DNA of 64,000 nucleotides from Bullera alba (taxonomy: Eukaryota; Basidiomycota; Tremellomycetes; Tremellales; Bulleraceae): NCBI GenBank assembly GCA_001600095.1, contig BCIX01000001.1, positions 3,683,198-3,747,197 of the forward strand. The letters are read 5' to 3'. Below the pieces are notes generated by a model, which searched no databases, was not told where the DNA came from, and saw only the letters and a program-made list of their open reading frames with translations. Below are positions 12,018 to 22,602 of this stretch, one piece after another (positions within the stretch are counted from its first letter, which is position 1; each line of letters starts with the position of its first letter). Both the position numbers and the translations under genes were made by a program.

Positions 12018-12977
12018 GCAGTTGCCGTTCGCTAGACGTCATGCAAAGTTGGCAACCGCTCATGAATTTCTGGAACAACGATCAAATACCGCCGCGAGCC
12101 AATTTTTTGCCACTCGTTAGGCGGGCTGCTTTGGACCTGGCCTGCTGACAGGTGGTCTCGTCCAGCTGACCAGCTTCAAAGCTACTAGTAGTAGTGGTGT
12201 ATGACGGGGGGCTCTGCTCGTGATGGAGGAGCACGCTAGAGGTTTGCGATACATCCTTGTTAATTGTTATGGAGACATGACCTACATGGAAATCAGCTCC
12301 ATGAGGATCCTGGAATCTTGGAACCGAAGACCGACTACGATAAATAGGCTAGGAAAGCGTCCCAGGAGCCTGGCATAACGACGTGCTGATCTATTACGCT
12401 CTGGCGCCTGGTTCGATATGGCTGAGAACTATCGGCGGACCGACGTTTTAATGAGATATACGAGATGTCTACACAGGGTCTGACGAACCTCAAACGGTGC
12501 CTCTGAGAGAACATTGTATCGGGCCACAGTGAGCATCCTTCGCAGTTACCGTTGGAGCTTACTGATCAATAAGAAGGGTGCGGCAACCTCGAGCGGCATT
12601 CCAGTGAATGCTGGAACAAGTCTGAAAGTGCAAGGCCAGGACAGGCCAGGACGTACACCTGCGCGAGTTGGCTGACAGCCTTGACAGCTTTACAGGACGC
12701 CTGTTCGCGCGTCTGACCGGTCTGACCGTTGACCTCCATTTGTTGATTTACGCTCAATATATGAGCCGCCTCATGCCTTCGAGAAACAACAACGGGTTGC
12801 CTGGGGTTGGACGAGTACTAACCAATTCACCAAACCATTCTGAGGTCCAACAGTGTCCACTGTCCACCATAGCATCCAGCGACTTGCACGCTGGATGTGA
12901 AACGCGGCGAGGTCGGCTAATCTCGGATCGGGTTCCCACGCCCGAAATCTCAGGGGTGGGGAGGAGGAGGCGGCATG
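12018..12977. other. Intergenic region upstream of TIM50 and ERG3
   Basis: No convincing gene on either strand. It holds short tandem motifs, such as repeated CCAGGACAGG-like units near 12635-12652 and repeated CTGACCG units near 12708-12730. It presumably contains the promoters of TIM50 (-) and ERG3 (+). Confidence 0.5.
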
Positions 12978-13494
12978 TCCCACCCCCCGTGGCCCGCGGG
13001 TTTCAGCCCGGCTCTTAGGTCGTACGAGAAAACAAAAATACGCTCAACAACATTTCGCCAATCAACAATCACACCAGCAACAGGAGGGACCAGGTAGTCT
13101 GCCAGACTTGCTATTGTCGCCTGCACATCCTACACTCACTCTCGACATACCCTCGCCTAGTCTTAGGGAACCTGCACAGCCTACACACCCAACAAACACG
13201 CTCACCAGCAACAACTCTACCGATAACAAGCAAACCCGTTCCTCGACAACCCTAAATCCCCCACACTGCAAATCGTCCCACTTTTCCCGGTCGACCCACC
13301 TCGACGACACCGACCGTTGTTATATAACCCACACTCGTTACACCAACACTACAACAGTACCTTGCCACCGAGCATCGCCTGCATCAACTTCTTTTGAGTA
13401 GCCTGTCCCTCACAAATCACCTACCTCGACCTAGCACGTTCAGCCACGCAGCCCCCCTCATACCGGTAGACACCCGTAGCTCCTTGCCGCCAAG
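12978..13494 (+). promoter_or_regulatory. ERG3 promoter/leader: TATA-like box and ATG-free, C/A-rich leader
   Basis: From about 12978 to the ERG3 start there is no ATG on the + strand over more than 500 nt, where about eight would be expected by chance. The stretch is rich in C and A with repeated CACAC/CAACA words. A TATATAA element lies at 13321-13327, about 170 nt before the start codon. I read this as core promoter plus a scanning-friendly 5' UTR of a highly expressed gene. The true transcription start is not visible. Confidence 0.5.
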
Positions 13495-14586
13495 ATGGAC
13501 GTGATACTCGACTTTTGCGACCACTACGCACTGGATCAAGTGTACGCTTACCTCCTCCCTTACCCCCACACCCCATCCGCGTTAACGCAGCTCAACAACA
13601 CCGGCATGCCCTTGTCGTACGATTCGACGATTACAAATCACCCGGCCTTCAAACCGACCTCGTATCTGCCCAGAGACTCGATGATCCGTCAGAGCATCTC
13701 GCTCTACATCATTGCGGCCGTCGGTGCTGCTGCGATGTACTTTTTGTTCTGCTCGATCAGCTATTTCTGCTTTTTCGACAGGCGGTTGGAGCACCACCCG
13801 AGGTTTCTGAAGAACCAAATTCGGATGGAGATCAAGTCGTCGATGATTGCCATCCCGTGGATCGACGCCATGACGCTTCCGTGGTTTCTGGGAGAGATCA
13901 GAGGACATTCCATGATTTACGACAACGTCTCGGATTACGGATGGACGTACTTTGTGTTCAGCGTAGCGCTGTATCTTCTCTTCACCGATTTCTTCATCTA
14001 CTGGATCCACCGTCTCGAGCACCACCCCAGCATCTACAAGCACGTCCACAAGCCACACCACAAATGGATCAGTGAGTTCATTTTGGAAGATCAGATAGCG
14101 ATTTGGGATCTCACTGACTCATTTTTCAGTGCCAACGCCCTGGGCTGCTCTCGCTTTCCACCCGGTGGATGGATACGCTCAATCCCTTCCCTACCACATC
14201 TTCGTCTACGTCTTCCCACTTCACAAATACCTCTATCTCGGTCTTTTCGTCTTTGTTCAGCTGTGGACCATCCTCATTCACGATGGCGACATGATCAGCG
14301 GACACTTTTTCGAGAGGTACATCAACTCGCCCGCCCACCACACTCTGCACCACCTCTACTTCACCTGCAACTACGGCCAGGTGAGTTCGGTCCATTCTTC
14401 AGATTTGTACAGACCTTATTGACGACTGCGTTTCAGTACTTCACATGGGCGGACTCGTACTTTGACAGCTACCGTTCACCCGAACCCGAGCTCGACCCCC
14501 TGCTCGACAGTCTGAAGATGATGAAGAAGAAGGGCCTGATCGACGAGGCTGGAAACCCCATTCCTCATAAGAAGAAGGATCAGTAG
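13495..14586 (+). CDS. ERG3: Sterol C-5 desaturase (ERG3)
   Basis: ER membrane di-iron enzyme that introduces the C-5 double bond into episterol in ergosterol synthesis. Three exons, 13495-14071, 14130-14380 and 14437-14586, give 325 residues, within the usual size. The fatty-acid-hydroxylase/desaturase histidine boxes are all present: HRLEHH, HKPHHK and HHTLHH. Hydrophobic helices are visible at about residues 66-90, 120-145 and in the YFVFSVALYLLFTDFFIYWI segment. WIMPTPWAALAFHPVDG across the first intron is the family hallmark. The C-terminus ends in a Lys-rich tail (PHKKKDQ), compatible with ER retrieval. The start ATG sits in a strong CCAAG context after the long ATG-free leader. Loss of this enzyme is a known route to altered azole response in yeasts. 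Confidence 0.94.
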   Translation: MDVILDFCDHYALDQVYAYLLPYPHTPSALTQLNNTGMPLSYDSTITNHPAFKPTSYLPRDSMIRQSISLYIIAAVGAAAMYFLFCSISYFCFFDRRLEHHPRFLKNQIRMEIKSSMIAIPWIDAMTLPWFLGEIRGHSMIYDNVSDYGWTYFVFSVALYLLFTDFFIYWIHRLEHHPSIYKHVHKPHHKWISEFILEDQIAIWDLTDSFFSANALGCSRFPPGGWIRSIPSLPHLRLRLPTSQIPLSRSFRLCSAVDHPHSRWRHDQRTLFREVHQLARPPHSAPPLLHLQLRPGEFGPFFRFVQTLLTTAFQYFTWADSYFDSYRSPEPELDPLLDSLKMMKKKGLIDEAGNPIPHKKKDQ

Positions 14587-14948
14587 GGGAAACGATGTTG
14601 TTTTGGGGATCGAATGGACTCTAACGCAAGATCATCCACACATCCGACTCAGCTCCGCGGTCCAGCCGCGCGGTAAGCACTTCGGTGTCAACCGTCAAAG
14701 GACAGTGGGAGCCTGAGGTGCTGGAGGGTCACGAAATCGTAACGATGGCCCGGAGACAGGCCAAGTATAATACTAGACAGCATAGATGTAGGATTCGGCG
14801 GACAAACCGCCGAGGGAAGATCATTCCGTACAGCAGAGCGCTTGTATCGGACACGAAATGGATTCAGTTGCATGGGACAAAGATTATGACCGCGACGGCA
14901 GCCTGGCATTTTCCTCATCTGTCACTGAGCATGGTCGGCCAAGGCCCG
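14587..14948. other. Convergent 3' region between ERG3 and the DPH4-like gene
   Basis: About 360 nt that should hold the 3' UTRs of two convergent genes. No open frame with recognisable protein sequence was seen. Confidence 0.5.
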
Positions 14949-15551
14949 CTAAGGCTCCTCCGCTCCATGACCTTCCTGCTCATCTTCGACCGCCACATAG
15001 CCCACTTTGGCCCATTCGCCACATCCCTCGCACCCTATCACTTCCACGCCGTCCTCCAAGTCGTTAAGCGTGATCAGGAACTTGCCAGAGCACCTGCATG
15101 GATGCGTATAGTAGCTCGGTTCGTTGAGGTCGGGATCCTGACTCGAGGTGTAGTGCGGAGTAAACGAGTCCAGCGAGATGTGGTTATGGATATGAGGCTG
15201 CCACTCGGGCTGCTGATCCTGCCCAGTATCTAGGTAGTTGCCTACAATCACCAATGAGCACTAGCTACCTTTTCCGCGAGACCAGATCAGAAGCTTGAGA
15301 GCCCACTTACCATTGAAGAAAGCCTCTTCCCATTCATTCCTACGGATAGGATCGCTCAGAACCCACTTGGCTTCATTGATTAGGCGTATATCCAACCGTG
15401 AAGGCGCATCGTTGGGTGATGGACCGTCCCCTCCGCCTCGCTGAGAGTCCTTGTCTGGATGATGAAGCAGCACCAATGCCCGCCACGACTTGTTGATCTG
15501 GTCTAGTGTCGCATTCCGCGGGACGGAGAGGAGGTCGTAGTAGTTGACCGA
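14949..15551 (-). CDS. DPH4: J-domain plus CSL zinc-finger protein, DPH4/DNAJC24-like (5' end unresolved)
   Basis: DPH4 (JJJ3 in yeast) supports the first steps of diphthamide synthesis on elongation factor 2 through its J domain and iron/zinc-binding CSL finger. The J domain reads YYDLLSVPRNATLDQINKSW, then the HPD motif (LLHHPDKD) and INEAKWVLSDPIRRNEWEE. After one intron the DPH-type finger follows, with CRCSGKF and VIGCEGCGEW (C-x-C ... C-x2-C). The stop is at 14949. No ATG lies in frame between the J domain and an upstream in-frame stop at about 15600. The first exon must therefore be further upstream, past an acceptor at about 15552. I could not find a convincing donor. The function call is good; the start is not. 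Confidence 0.78.
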
Positions 15552-16338
15552 CTGGGGAGATATTTTCGGGCAACACAGCTGAGCTGTCGCGGTAGGCTAT
15601 ATCACAAAGGCTGCTCCTTCCAGTGCCCGCCCTGAAAGGTGACGTGGAAGCACGCTTGAACACCTCCCCCGCTGCACTTCTACCTCAGCCTCAGACTAGC
15701 TTCAAAGCACTTCAAGGACGCTCGCAGACTTCGCTCATCTTCATGTCTTGTCGCCACCCCGAATTCGTCATTCTCCGTTTAACCGGTCCCCCCACCTCCA
15801 CCTCCGTAACAATTAAGCTTTTCGTCCCTTATGAGCCATTACCACCACGACCAACATCGGCCATCGCAACCACCTCGTCTCAACCAACATTCTCTTGCAT
15901 CCAGTCTCGTCTGCTAGAACCACGTACACCAGGTGAGTCGACAAGGCCCATTGGACCTCCTCCCTCTCTCATAGATCAGGCCATCAATGTTCACCTGACC
16001 TCCGCCGCCCGACGGCCAAAAGCATCGGCGCGGTCGGGTTTTGCCGCCCTACCTGATGATCGTGCTCTCCACACGACCTATCTCTCTCTCTCTCTCGCTC
16101 CCGCTCGCCCCTTGACATCTGGCTGATCACACTCTTCACGACTGTAGGAGCTCTTGTCATCCACCTGAAAATAATTGAATCATCGCATATTCTGCACGAA
16201 AGAAAACAAGCAAGCTAGTGAGCTCTCCGCGATTGCTTCACGCCATCATCGATGCGAGGACGCTGACACGATATCTGGACAGCTCTTCGACCAGCACTTC
16301 TTGACGACACCTAATTGCTAATCAATCTCTCTTCATCG
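15552..16338. other. Divergent upstream region of DPH4-like and CASC3-like genes
   Basis: Pyrimidine-rich on the + strand, with CT runs near 16079-16100. A 167-codon open frame exists on + but starts with GTG, is Pro/Ser/Thr-rich and matches nothing; I treat it as leader DNA. It likely contains the missing first exon of the DPH4-like gene. Confidence 0.4.
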
Positions 16339-16390
16339 TGAGCTCTTTTATCTGTTTGTCTTCTTGGCGATATGCTGACGGTATTTTGAG
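16339..16390 (+). promoter_or_regulatory. Probable 5' UTR intron ending directly at the CASC3-like start codon
   Basis: GTGAGC donor at 16339, branch-like GCTGAC near 16375 and TTTTGAG acceptor ending at 16390, immediately before the ATG at 16391. If it is not spliced, the same stretch carries a five-codon upstream ORF (16372-16389) whose stop ends one nucleotide before the main ATG. Confidence 0.5.
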
Positions 16391-19358
16391 ATGTCCTCTG
16401 ACGAACAACAAAAAGATATCCCGGTGCCGGTCAACACTTCCACACAAGTCGTGCAGGATGATACGGCGCCGACAACACAAGATACCCAACCGATCTCAGC
16501 ACCTCCCGCCGAGATCCCTTCCACGACCTCACCCGCTGCATCAGCACCAAAATCCAAGCCCAAAGCTAAGAAGACAAAGCCCAAAGCTAGACGAACCCGC
16601 CGAAGGCGAGGTGAGGATGATGAGGACGAGGACGTGGCGAATAAGTCGGATGGTTCTGCTTCTTCGTCGCAATCAGACTCCGCCTCCGGATCAGATACGG
16701 ATCCGGAAAGCGAGGACGAGGACGAGGAAGAGGACGCCGATGCCGATGAGGTGGACCACATGATCGGACAGGCCAGCTCAAACTCTACACCCGCCAAAGG
16801 CAAGAAGCAATCTGCTTTTGCCGATGCCTCGTCGACCACTCCCCAGGCATGGGCAGATGAGACACTAGGTGGTGTGGAAGAAGTGTCGTTCTCCGCCTTC
16901 AACAGGGGCGAAAGTGGTTCTTCCGTCAAGGGGAAGAACGGGGAGAGAAAGGAGTTGACGGAAGCACAGCTTAAGAAGCTAGAGGAGAAGAGGGCAAAGT
17001 TGAAGGAGAAACGTAAAGCCAAACAGAGGGAGAGAAAGGAAGCCGCAGCCGCGGCAAAGTCTGGTGAAGCGACAACTACGCCAGCTGTGGGAGATGAAGA
17101 ACCCACGCAGGCGGACAAGCCAGCACCGGAGATGAGCAAGAGGGCGAAAGCAAAGGCTAGAAAGGCCAAAGCAGAGGTGAGCTAGTCTTTGGATTCGTTG
17201 TTGTCAATACTAAAGTCTGTAGCAGAACTCTACGGACATTCCCTCACTTGTCGCATCAACATCCAACTTAGCAATCGACGACGACGGCGTCGCTGACTGG
17301 AGCGAGTTCACTCCTACAGATCGTAAAGCCAGTACTTCGAAAGGCAAGGGCTGGGAGACTGTCGATCCTAGCAACACGCCCCGCGTCGGCTCTTTTTGGA
17401 CCCACGACCAGCGATACAGCGATTCGGACAGGAATGGCTTCAACGAAGGCTTCAGGGGCCGAGGGGGATTCGGCAACGGCTCTCGCGGAGGCAGGGGACG
17501 AGGTCGAGGTGGCGCCGGAGTCTATGGTGGATATGGTGGATACGGGCACCAAGACCATTATGGCAATGGAGGAGGCGAAGGTAGAGGCCAGGAGTTGACA
17601 GAGTTGGTCGATAAGCCTGTGAACGAGGATGGAGTGAAGATCAAGGGCAAAGGAAAGAGCAGGACTCTGGAGATGGACAAGCTGGAAGCGGAGTTGGAAG
17701 ATGCTCGTGCGAGGGCACAGGCCAAAGCGCAAGCGGAGGCTGAGGAGGAGGAGGCTACAGAGGCGGCAGCGGCGGCGGAGGCTGAGGCGGCCGAGCAGAA
17801 AGCCGGAGATACTGCCACGGACGCCGAGCCGTCGTCTGGTGCTGTTGCCGTAAGCCAGGAGGACACGGCTGCAGCACCACAGGAACCAGCTCCCGTCAAG
17901 CCGAAGGCGAAGAAAGAGGCCAAGGATAAATGGGGTCATGAAGGGTTCGAGTCGATGTCCGCAGTCGAGGCCATGCATGCCGTGAGAGCAGCAAGAGGCA
18001 GGGGCAGAGGTCGAGGTGGTTTCATGCGTGAGTGCGGGATCGCCGTTACAGATGATTGCTTTCATCAATGCTGACCTGCCATAGCGCGCGGCGGATTCGC
18101 CCCTCGCGGCACTTTCCACCCCCGAGGCTCCTTCCCCCAACGACACTTCGGCTCACCCGCGCACAATGCTCCAGAAACGCCATCACCGCTCAACGGCGCA
18201 GCGGCGAGGACTGAAGAGTCGCTCACCCAACCGGCCTCCGAGACACTGTTGAATGGCGGCGATTCTGTTCAGGTCAACATCCCTGGCTCGGAGTCATCGA
18301 CCTCGACACCGATCGTCAGAATGCCCGGCTCGACGGCCTCCAAGTCTTCCACTCTGCCTATCGTCAACATTCCTTCTGTACCCGAGTTTGTCCCCAAACG
18401 CCAGCAGCAAAGTCACCCGGTGGCACCACCTCCACCATATCGACCACGAGCAGATGCGCCGGCATTCGTCCAACCGATCCCTATCTCGCAACCCAGTCCG
18501 CTGCCTTTCACCAATGGTGCCGCTGGGGCACTGATGCTAGACCCAGCTACGGCTGGCTCACCACAACCGTTCCCGGTACTCAACTCGACTTTCACTGGAA
18601 GTGAGAACGGCTCGCTGTCGTCGAATGGCCACTACCCCACACAACCTGGTTTCCAGTATGGTCAGAATGGAGAGTACCAATCCAATGGATCGTCCGAGTT
18701 CCGATCCTCCCTGCCGTCTGCCACTGCTCGACAATTCTACCCTTCGTCTCAGCAGGGATCGAACGAGAGACAGAGGTATCAGAAGCATCAACAGCGCTCG
18801 TCCCAAGGATCGCAGCATCAGTTCTACCCTTCCTACTCGCCTGATCCATTTGCTGGATCGACTCACCCCGGAGAATCATTCTCTCCAGCCGCTGGGCCCA
18901 ATCCTACATTAGGCTACTATGCGACCGGAGAAAATGGTGCCAGCGCACCCATTTACCCTGGCGCAGCCTTCACACCTGGCAGTCAGATATTCCTACCTGC
19001 CCGAACGAGCAGAATCTCCATCAAAGCACCCACCGCATCATCGGGTACTTCGGAGAAAGGACCTATTTCCCAAGTCGCCAGTGAATCGACACAGGGTGGA
19101 CAATCGGAGTATGCGAGGGTTGCCCAGCAAAACACTGGTAGTGAGAGGTTACAACAGCCAAATCCCCAACAACAGCAGTATTACTCGAATCAGTACAACC
19201 CCTACGCGACGGGATACGCGACGATGGGCCAGCAGCCTCAGCAGCAGCAGTACTATCAGAATGGAATGATGGACCCTGCGACAGCTGCGTACTGGGCACA
19301 GGCGCAGGCGACCGGACAGTATGGTGGCGAGTATGCCTATGGCGAGTATGGCTACTGA
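16391..19358 (+). CDS. Barentsz/CASC3-like (Btz domain) exon junction complex protein
   Basis: Three exons, 16391-17176, 17223-18027 and 18085-19358, sum to 955 codons. The N-terminal third is acidic and Lys-rich with a coiled-coil Lys/Glu/Arg segment (ELTEAQLKKLEEKRAKLKEK). The middle holds the split Btz (SELOR) motifs: TPRVGSFWTHDQRYSD, where the Phe-Trp and His-Asp residues match the eIF4A3-binding part, and DKWGHEGFESM. They are separated by RGG-rich sequence. The C-terminal third is a Gln/Tyr/Asn/Pro low-complexity domain ending in YGEYAYGEYGY. CASC3 binds eIF4A3 and RNA in the exon junction complex and acts in mRNA localisation and decay. The Btz call rests on short motifs; the rest is disordered. 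An intron-rich genome fits a retained EJC. Confidence 0.75.
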
Positions 19359-19770
19359 GTACTGAGCGATTGGGAGGAGCGAGGGAGAATGGGGACATAC
19401 GACTTGTGGATAAGCTTGAACCTTTGACTTCAGGTGGTTTGTCAAGTATACTATCGCTTGCGAGCGGTGCGCCAGCCGCACCGCCGATGGCAGTGCCGTG
19501 GATGTGTAGTACTTGTAGTGTCATCTTGATGCCATGCAGTCTATACGCCGTCGACAGCAACAGCTATCGCGGGGAGTTGGTGCAGCAGGATGAATTGGCT
19601 GCTGCACTTTGGTAAATCTGAAACAACGCGAAACGAAACCGATGCCACGCGAGCGCGTCGAAGTCAAGTCGACTTGGGATCTGTGCCAACCATCCTCGTT
19701 TCCATATACTTGTTGTTGTTCCAAGCTCTGTGCCGGCTCTCATTGTCACCCGAGGCGATCTACTGCGAGC
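19359..19770. other. Intergenic region between CASC3-like and dynein LIC genes
   Basis: About 410 nt between tandem + strand genes. It should hold the 3' UTR of the first and the promoter of the second. No coding signal was found. Confidence 0.5.
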
Positions 19771-22076
19771 ATGAACCATTCCAGCGCACAGGCAACTTCT
19801 CCGACCTCGAGACTGGGCCATAGCGCCGCATCCAGCTCGTCCAGCTCGGACCTATGGAGCGAGATCCTCAGATCAGCGGATAGAGGGAACCGAGGGTCTT
19901 CATATGGCAGGAAGAACATTCTCCTCTTGTGTACGTGATCTCTATGCGTATAGCTCTTTTAAGCCTCTTGCGTGCTCACAAAGCTGACGAGATATACAGC
20001 GGAAAGGAACCGAGGTAGACGGTATTTCCTTGATCAACTCACGGCCTCTTCGTCAACTACAGCCAAAAGGCGGAATGTGAAGAAGACAAGTGGGGACAAA
20101 GCCCGTCAGACCCTGGCTATGGGTTACGAATTGCTCGAGGTCAAAGAAGATGGAGATGAGGGTGCGTCATCATTCGCTGTCGTTGGGATAATGCTCGGGA
20201 GCAGCGAGGAATGATGATTCTGATGTTGATGGATGGGTATAGACTCTGTGCCCCCCGTATCGATATTCTACCCGCCTTCGTCACATCATTCCATGCTGCG
20301 GCTTTTGCCAAAGTCCCTGCCGCCCAATTCGCTTCCTGTGAGTGTCTCGAGAAACGTACGGGACATACTCGCTTAATGGCCAACTTAGGACACTTCGGTC
20401 GTCATCCTCCTAGATTGGACCAAACCGTACTCCATGGTGAGCTGGCTGACATGCTTGTCTGGCGTGGCTAACAACATCTGATAGATGAGGGAATTGATCA
20501 ACTGGCTAGTCTGGGTGCAAAGTTGGGCCAGCTCGGCTCTGCAACCTGGACAAGCGGATGAGTTCCGGGAACGATGTATGTGCCCATAGGAGCTCTCTGG
20601 TTCCTGGCAGAGCTGACGGCGAGGGATCATAGTACAATCGCATATTCAGCACTATTCTGAGCCTCAAGCTCCCACCCCTGGCTCTTCAACATCAGCAAAC
20701 CCGCCTCTAGCATCCATGTCCACGACATACGATACTGGCCCGCTACTACCCCTCGGCCAGGGGACCTTGACGCTTAATGAGTGTGGTATCCCCATAACAA
20801 TAGTATGCACCAGGGCAGACCTGATGGATGCCACCGGCGACGAACTAGGGATGAAAGGCGGAGGCTGGGAAGAGCGAACGGATTGGATCCAGCAGGTTCT
20901 CCGGACGATTAGTCTGGCATGTGAGTGGTCTTTCTGTCAAGCCTATTCAATACTCATCGTATCGTCTAGATGGCGCTGCGCTGTTCTATACTGCGCCTAC
21001 GCAACCGCAAACGTATAGCCTCGTCCGATCATACCTCCTACATCGGCTATACACCGTTCCTCCGCCTCTTCACCCACAAACGAAAGCCGAATCGTCGACC
21101 TCGTCGTATCCACAAGCTGGGCCGTCCTCGTCGAAATTCCCCTTTTCGCACCGCGCAAATGTGCTGGATAGAGATGCTGTCATGGTGCCAACAGGATGGG
21201 ATTCGTATGGAAAGATCAACGTTCTGCGGGATCGATTCGACCCGCCGCGCGTCGCAAAAGCCCTAGGAGTCAGTCTGGAGAGAGCGAAGAGGATAGAAGG
21301 CGAGCAAGGCGATCTGGAGGGTGATGACGAGGGAGAGGGGGTGGAAGACATGTGGAGGGAGATGATTCCAGATATGGAAAGCAGTCCTCAGGTGCGTCGA
21401 GTCGCGCTCATTGATAATTTCTCTCCTGACGCGAGCCTTCCGTCTAGGCTGTAAACTCTCAACACGTCGCTACGACGTCTGAGCCCGAGCAGACTTTCCT
21501 GAGTCGGCAACTGGATATCCTGGTCAAAGACCCCAATCGAGATCCGAGGGCGTCATTCCGAACGGCCAGCGCCGCTTTGGGTGCCGCTTCAAACGCTACC
21601 ACCTCGAGCTCCAATATAAACGCCTTGATGGGATCTCCGGACGCTGGTATCGTTGGTCCGATGGGTGCAGGCGGGCTGAGCCTGCCGGGAGTGGAGAAGG
21701 CCATGATGGACATGGAGGGCGGTAGTGTGGAAGACATGAAGGAAAAGTTTGCCAGATTGGGGAGACGGGTGAGTCAAGGAGCAAGCTGTACTTCTGTCCA
21801 AAGACTGGTCTGACCATGAGTTAGGATCCGACGAAAGGTGGACCGTTGTCTCCTACGGGCGTAGACGCGAGCACAGGCAAGCCGGCCAGTTCTGTGCCCA
21901 ATGAAGCACTCCACAATTTCGTGAGTCACCAAAGAGCCCCCAATAAGTCTCTCTTGCTGATTCCGATTGATCATCAGTTCCAAGGCCTTCTTGCGACAAA
22001 GGGCAAATCCTCAACGCCATCAAAATCCACGGCTACATCGCCCTCTGCGCCAGCCAGGACCCCAAAGGAGGCTTAG
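19771..22076 (+). CDS. Cytoplasmic dynein light intermediate chain
   Basis: Subunit of cytoplasmic dynein 1 that binds the heavy chain through a Ras-like domain and adaptors through its C-terminal tail. Exons run from the ATG at 19771 (MNHSSAQATSPTS) to the stop at 22076. Recognisable blocks are LWSEILRSADR and RKNILLL near the N-terminus, VVILLDWTKPY with WLVWVQSWA, GIPITIVCTRADLMD (NKxD-like strand), DWIQQVLRTISLAYGAALFYT, VMVPTGWDSYGKINVLRDRF and the tail helix EALHNFFQGLLATKG, the conserved adaptor-binding helix (FFxxLL). The usual Walker A loop after the first strand is not recognisable: the segment reads SERNRGRRYFL instead of GxxxxGK(S/T). Fungal LICs often have weak nucleotide motifs. 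The Gly/Ser-rich linker around residues 430-480 is disordered. Confidence 0.88.
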
Positions 22077-22602
22077 GCCAGTGTCCGGAAGAGGCAGTTC
22101 GACCCTGATGGAGACGTAGAGGCAGGGGGAGGCAGGGGCATCACGATAGTTGACGAATGCAATGCTGTAACGACACGACGAGGAGGACGGTGAAAGCTGT
22201 ACTATCCCGAGCGGGCACTAGCAGCTGACACGTTGGCAGATCTAGAGACTGACTGATCGATCATCGATCACACTGTGAAACACACAGCTCACACACTCGG
22301 GTGAACAGGATCGCCACTTCGCCAGGAGGGGGTGGCGAATTGTGTTTCATCGCTGATCGAATACAGGCACCCACGAGTCGGCGGTGCTGAAGATGCTTCT
22401 CAGCACAGCGAGCATAGCGAGCACAGCGAGCACGATGTTGGTGCAACACAGCGCTCGGCCTGGAGGTGGTTCATGCAGTCAGTCCACTCGGCCTTGCAAT
22501 GTAATAAAAGGTCCAGCATGACCGTCTCGAGAAGGTCAACCGATTCCCCACCATCCACCGCCATTGATCACCAATCAGCCGCCCTTCGCAGTGACAAGCA
22601 CA
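22077..22602. other. Intergenic region with short tandem repeats
   Basis: Upstream of the small secreted protein gene. Apart from the 9-bp tandem repeat at 22407-22433, nothing coding was seen. Confidence 0.5.
22407..22433. repeat. Tandem repeat, 3 x 9 bp (AGCGAGCAC-like)
   Basis: Three head-to-tail copies of AGCGAGCAY. The first copy ends in T instead of C. Confidence 0.85.

Noticed and set aside
12940..13000. Sterol-regulatory-element-like GGGGTGGGG upstream of ERG3
   Set aside because: Only a partial match to an Sre1 site (ATCACCCCAC type) in a G/C-rich stretch; too weak to call.
15623..16126. 167-codon open frame on the + strand upstream of the CASC3-like gene
   Set aside because: It begins with GTG rather than ATG, is Pro/Ser/Thr-rich, has no recognisable domain and overlaps the expected 5' region of the DPH4-like gene.
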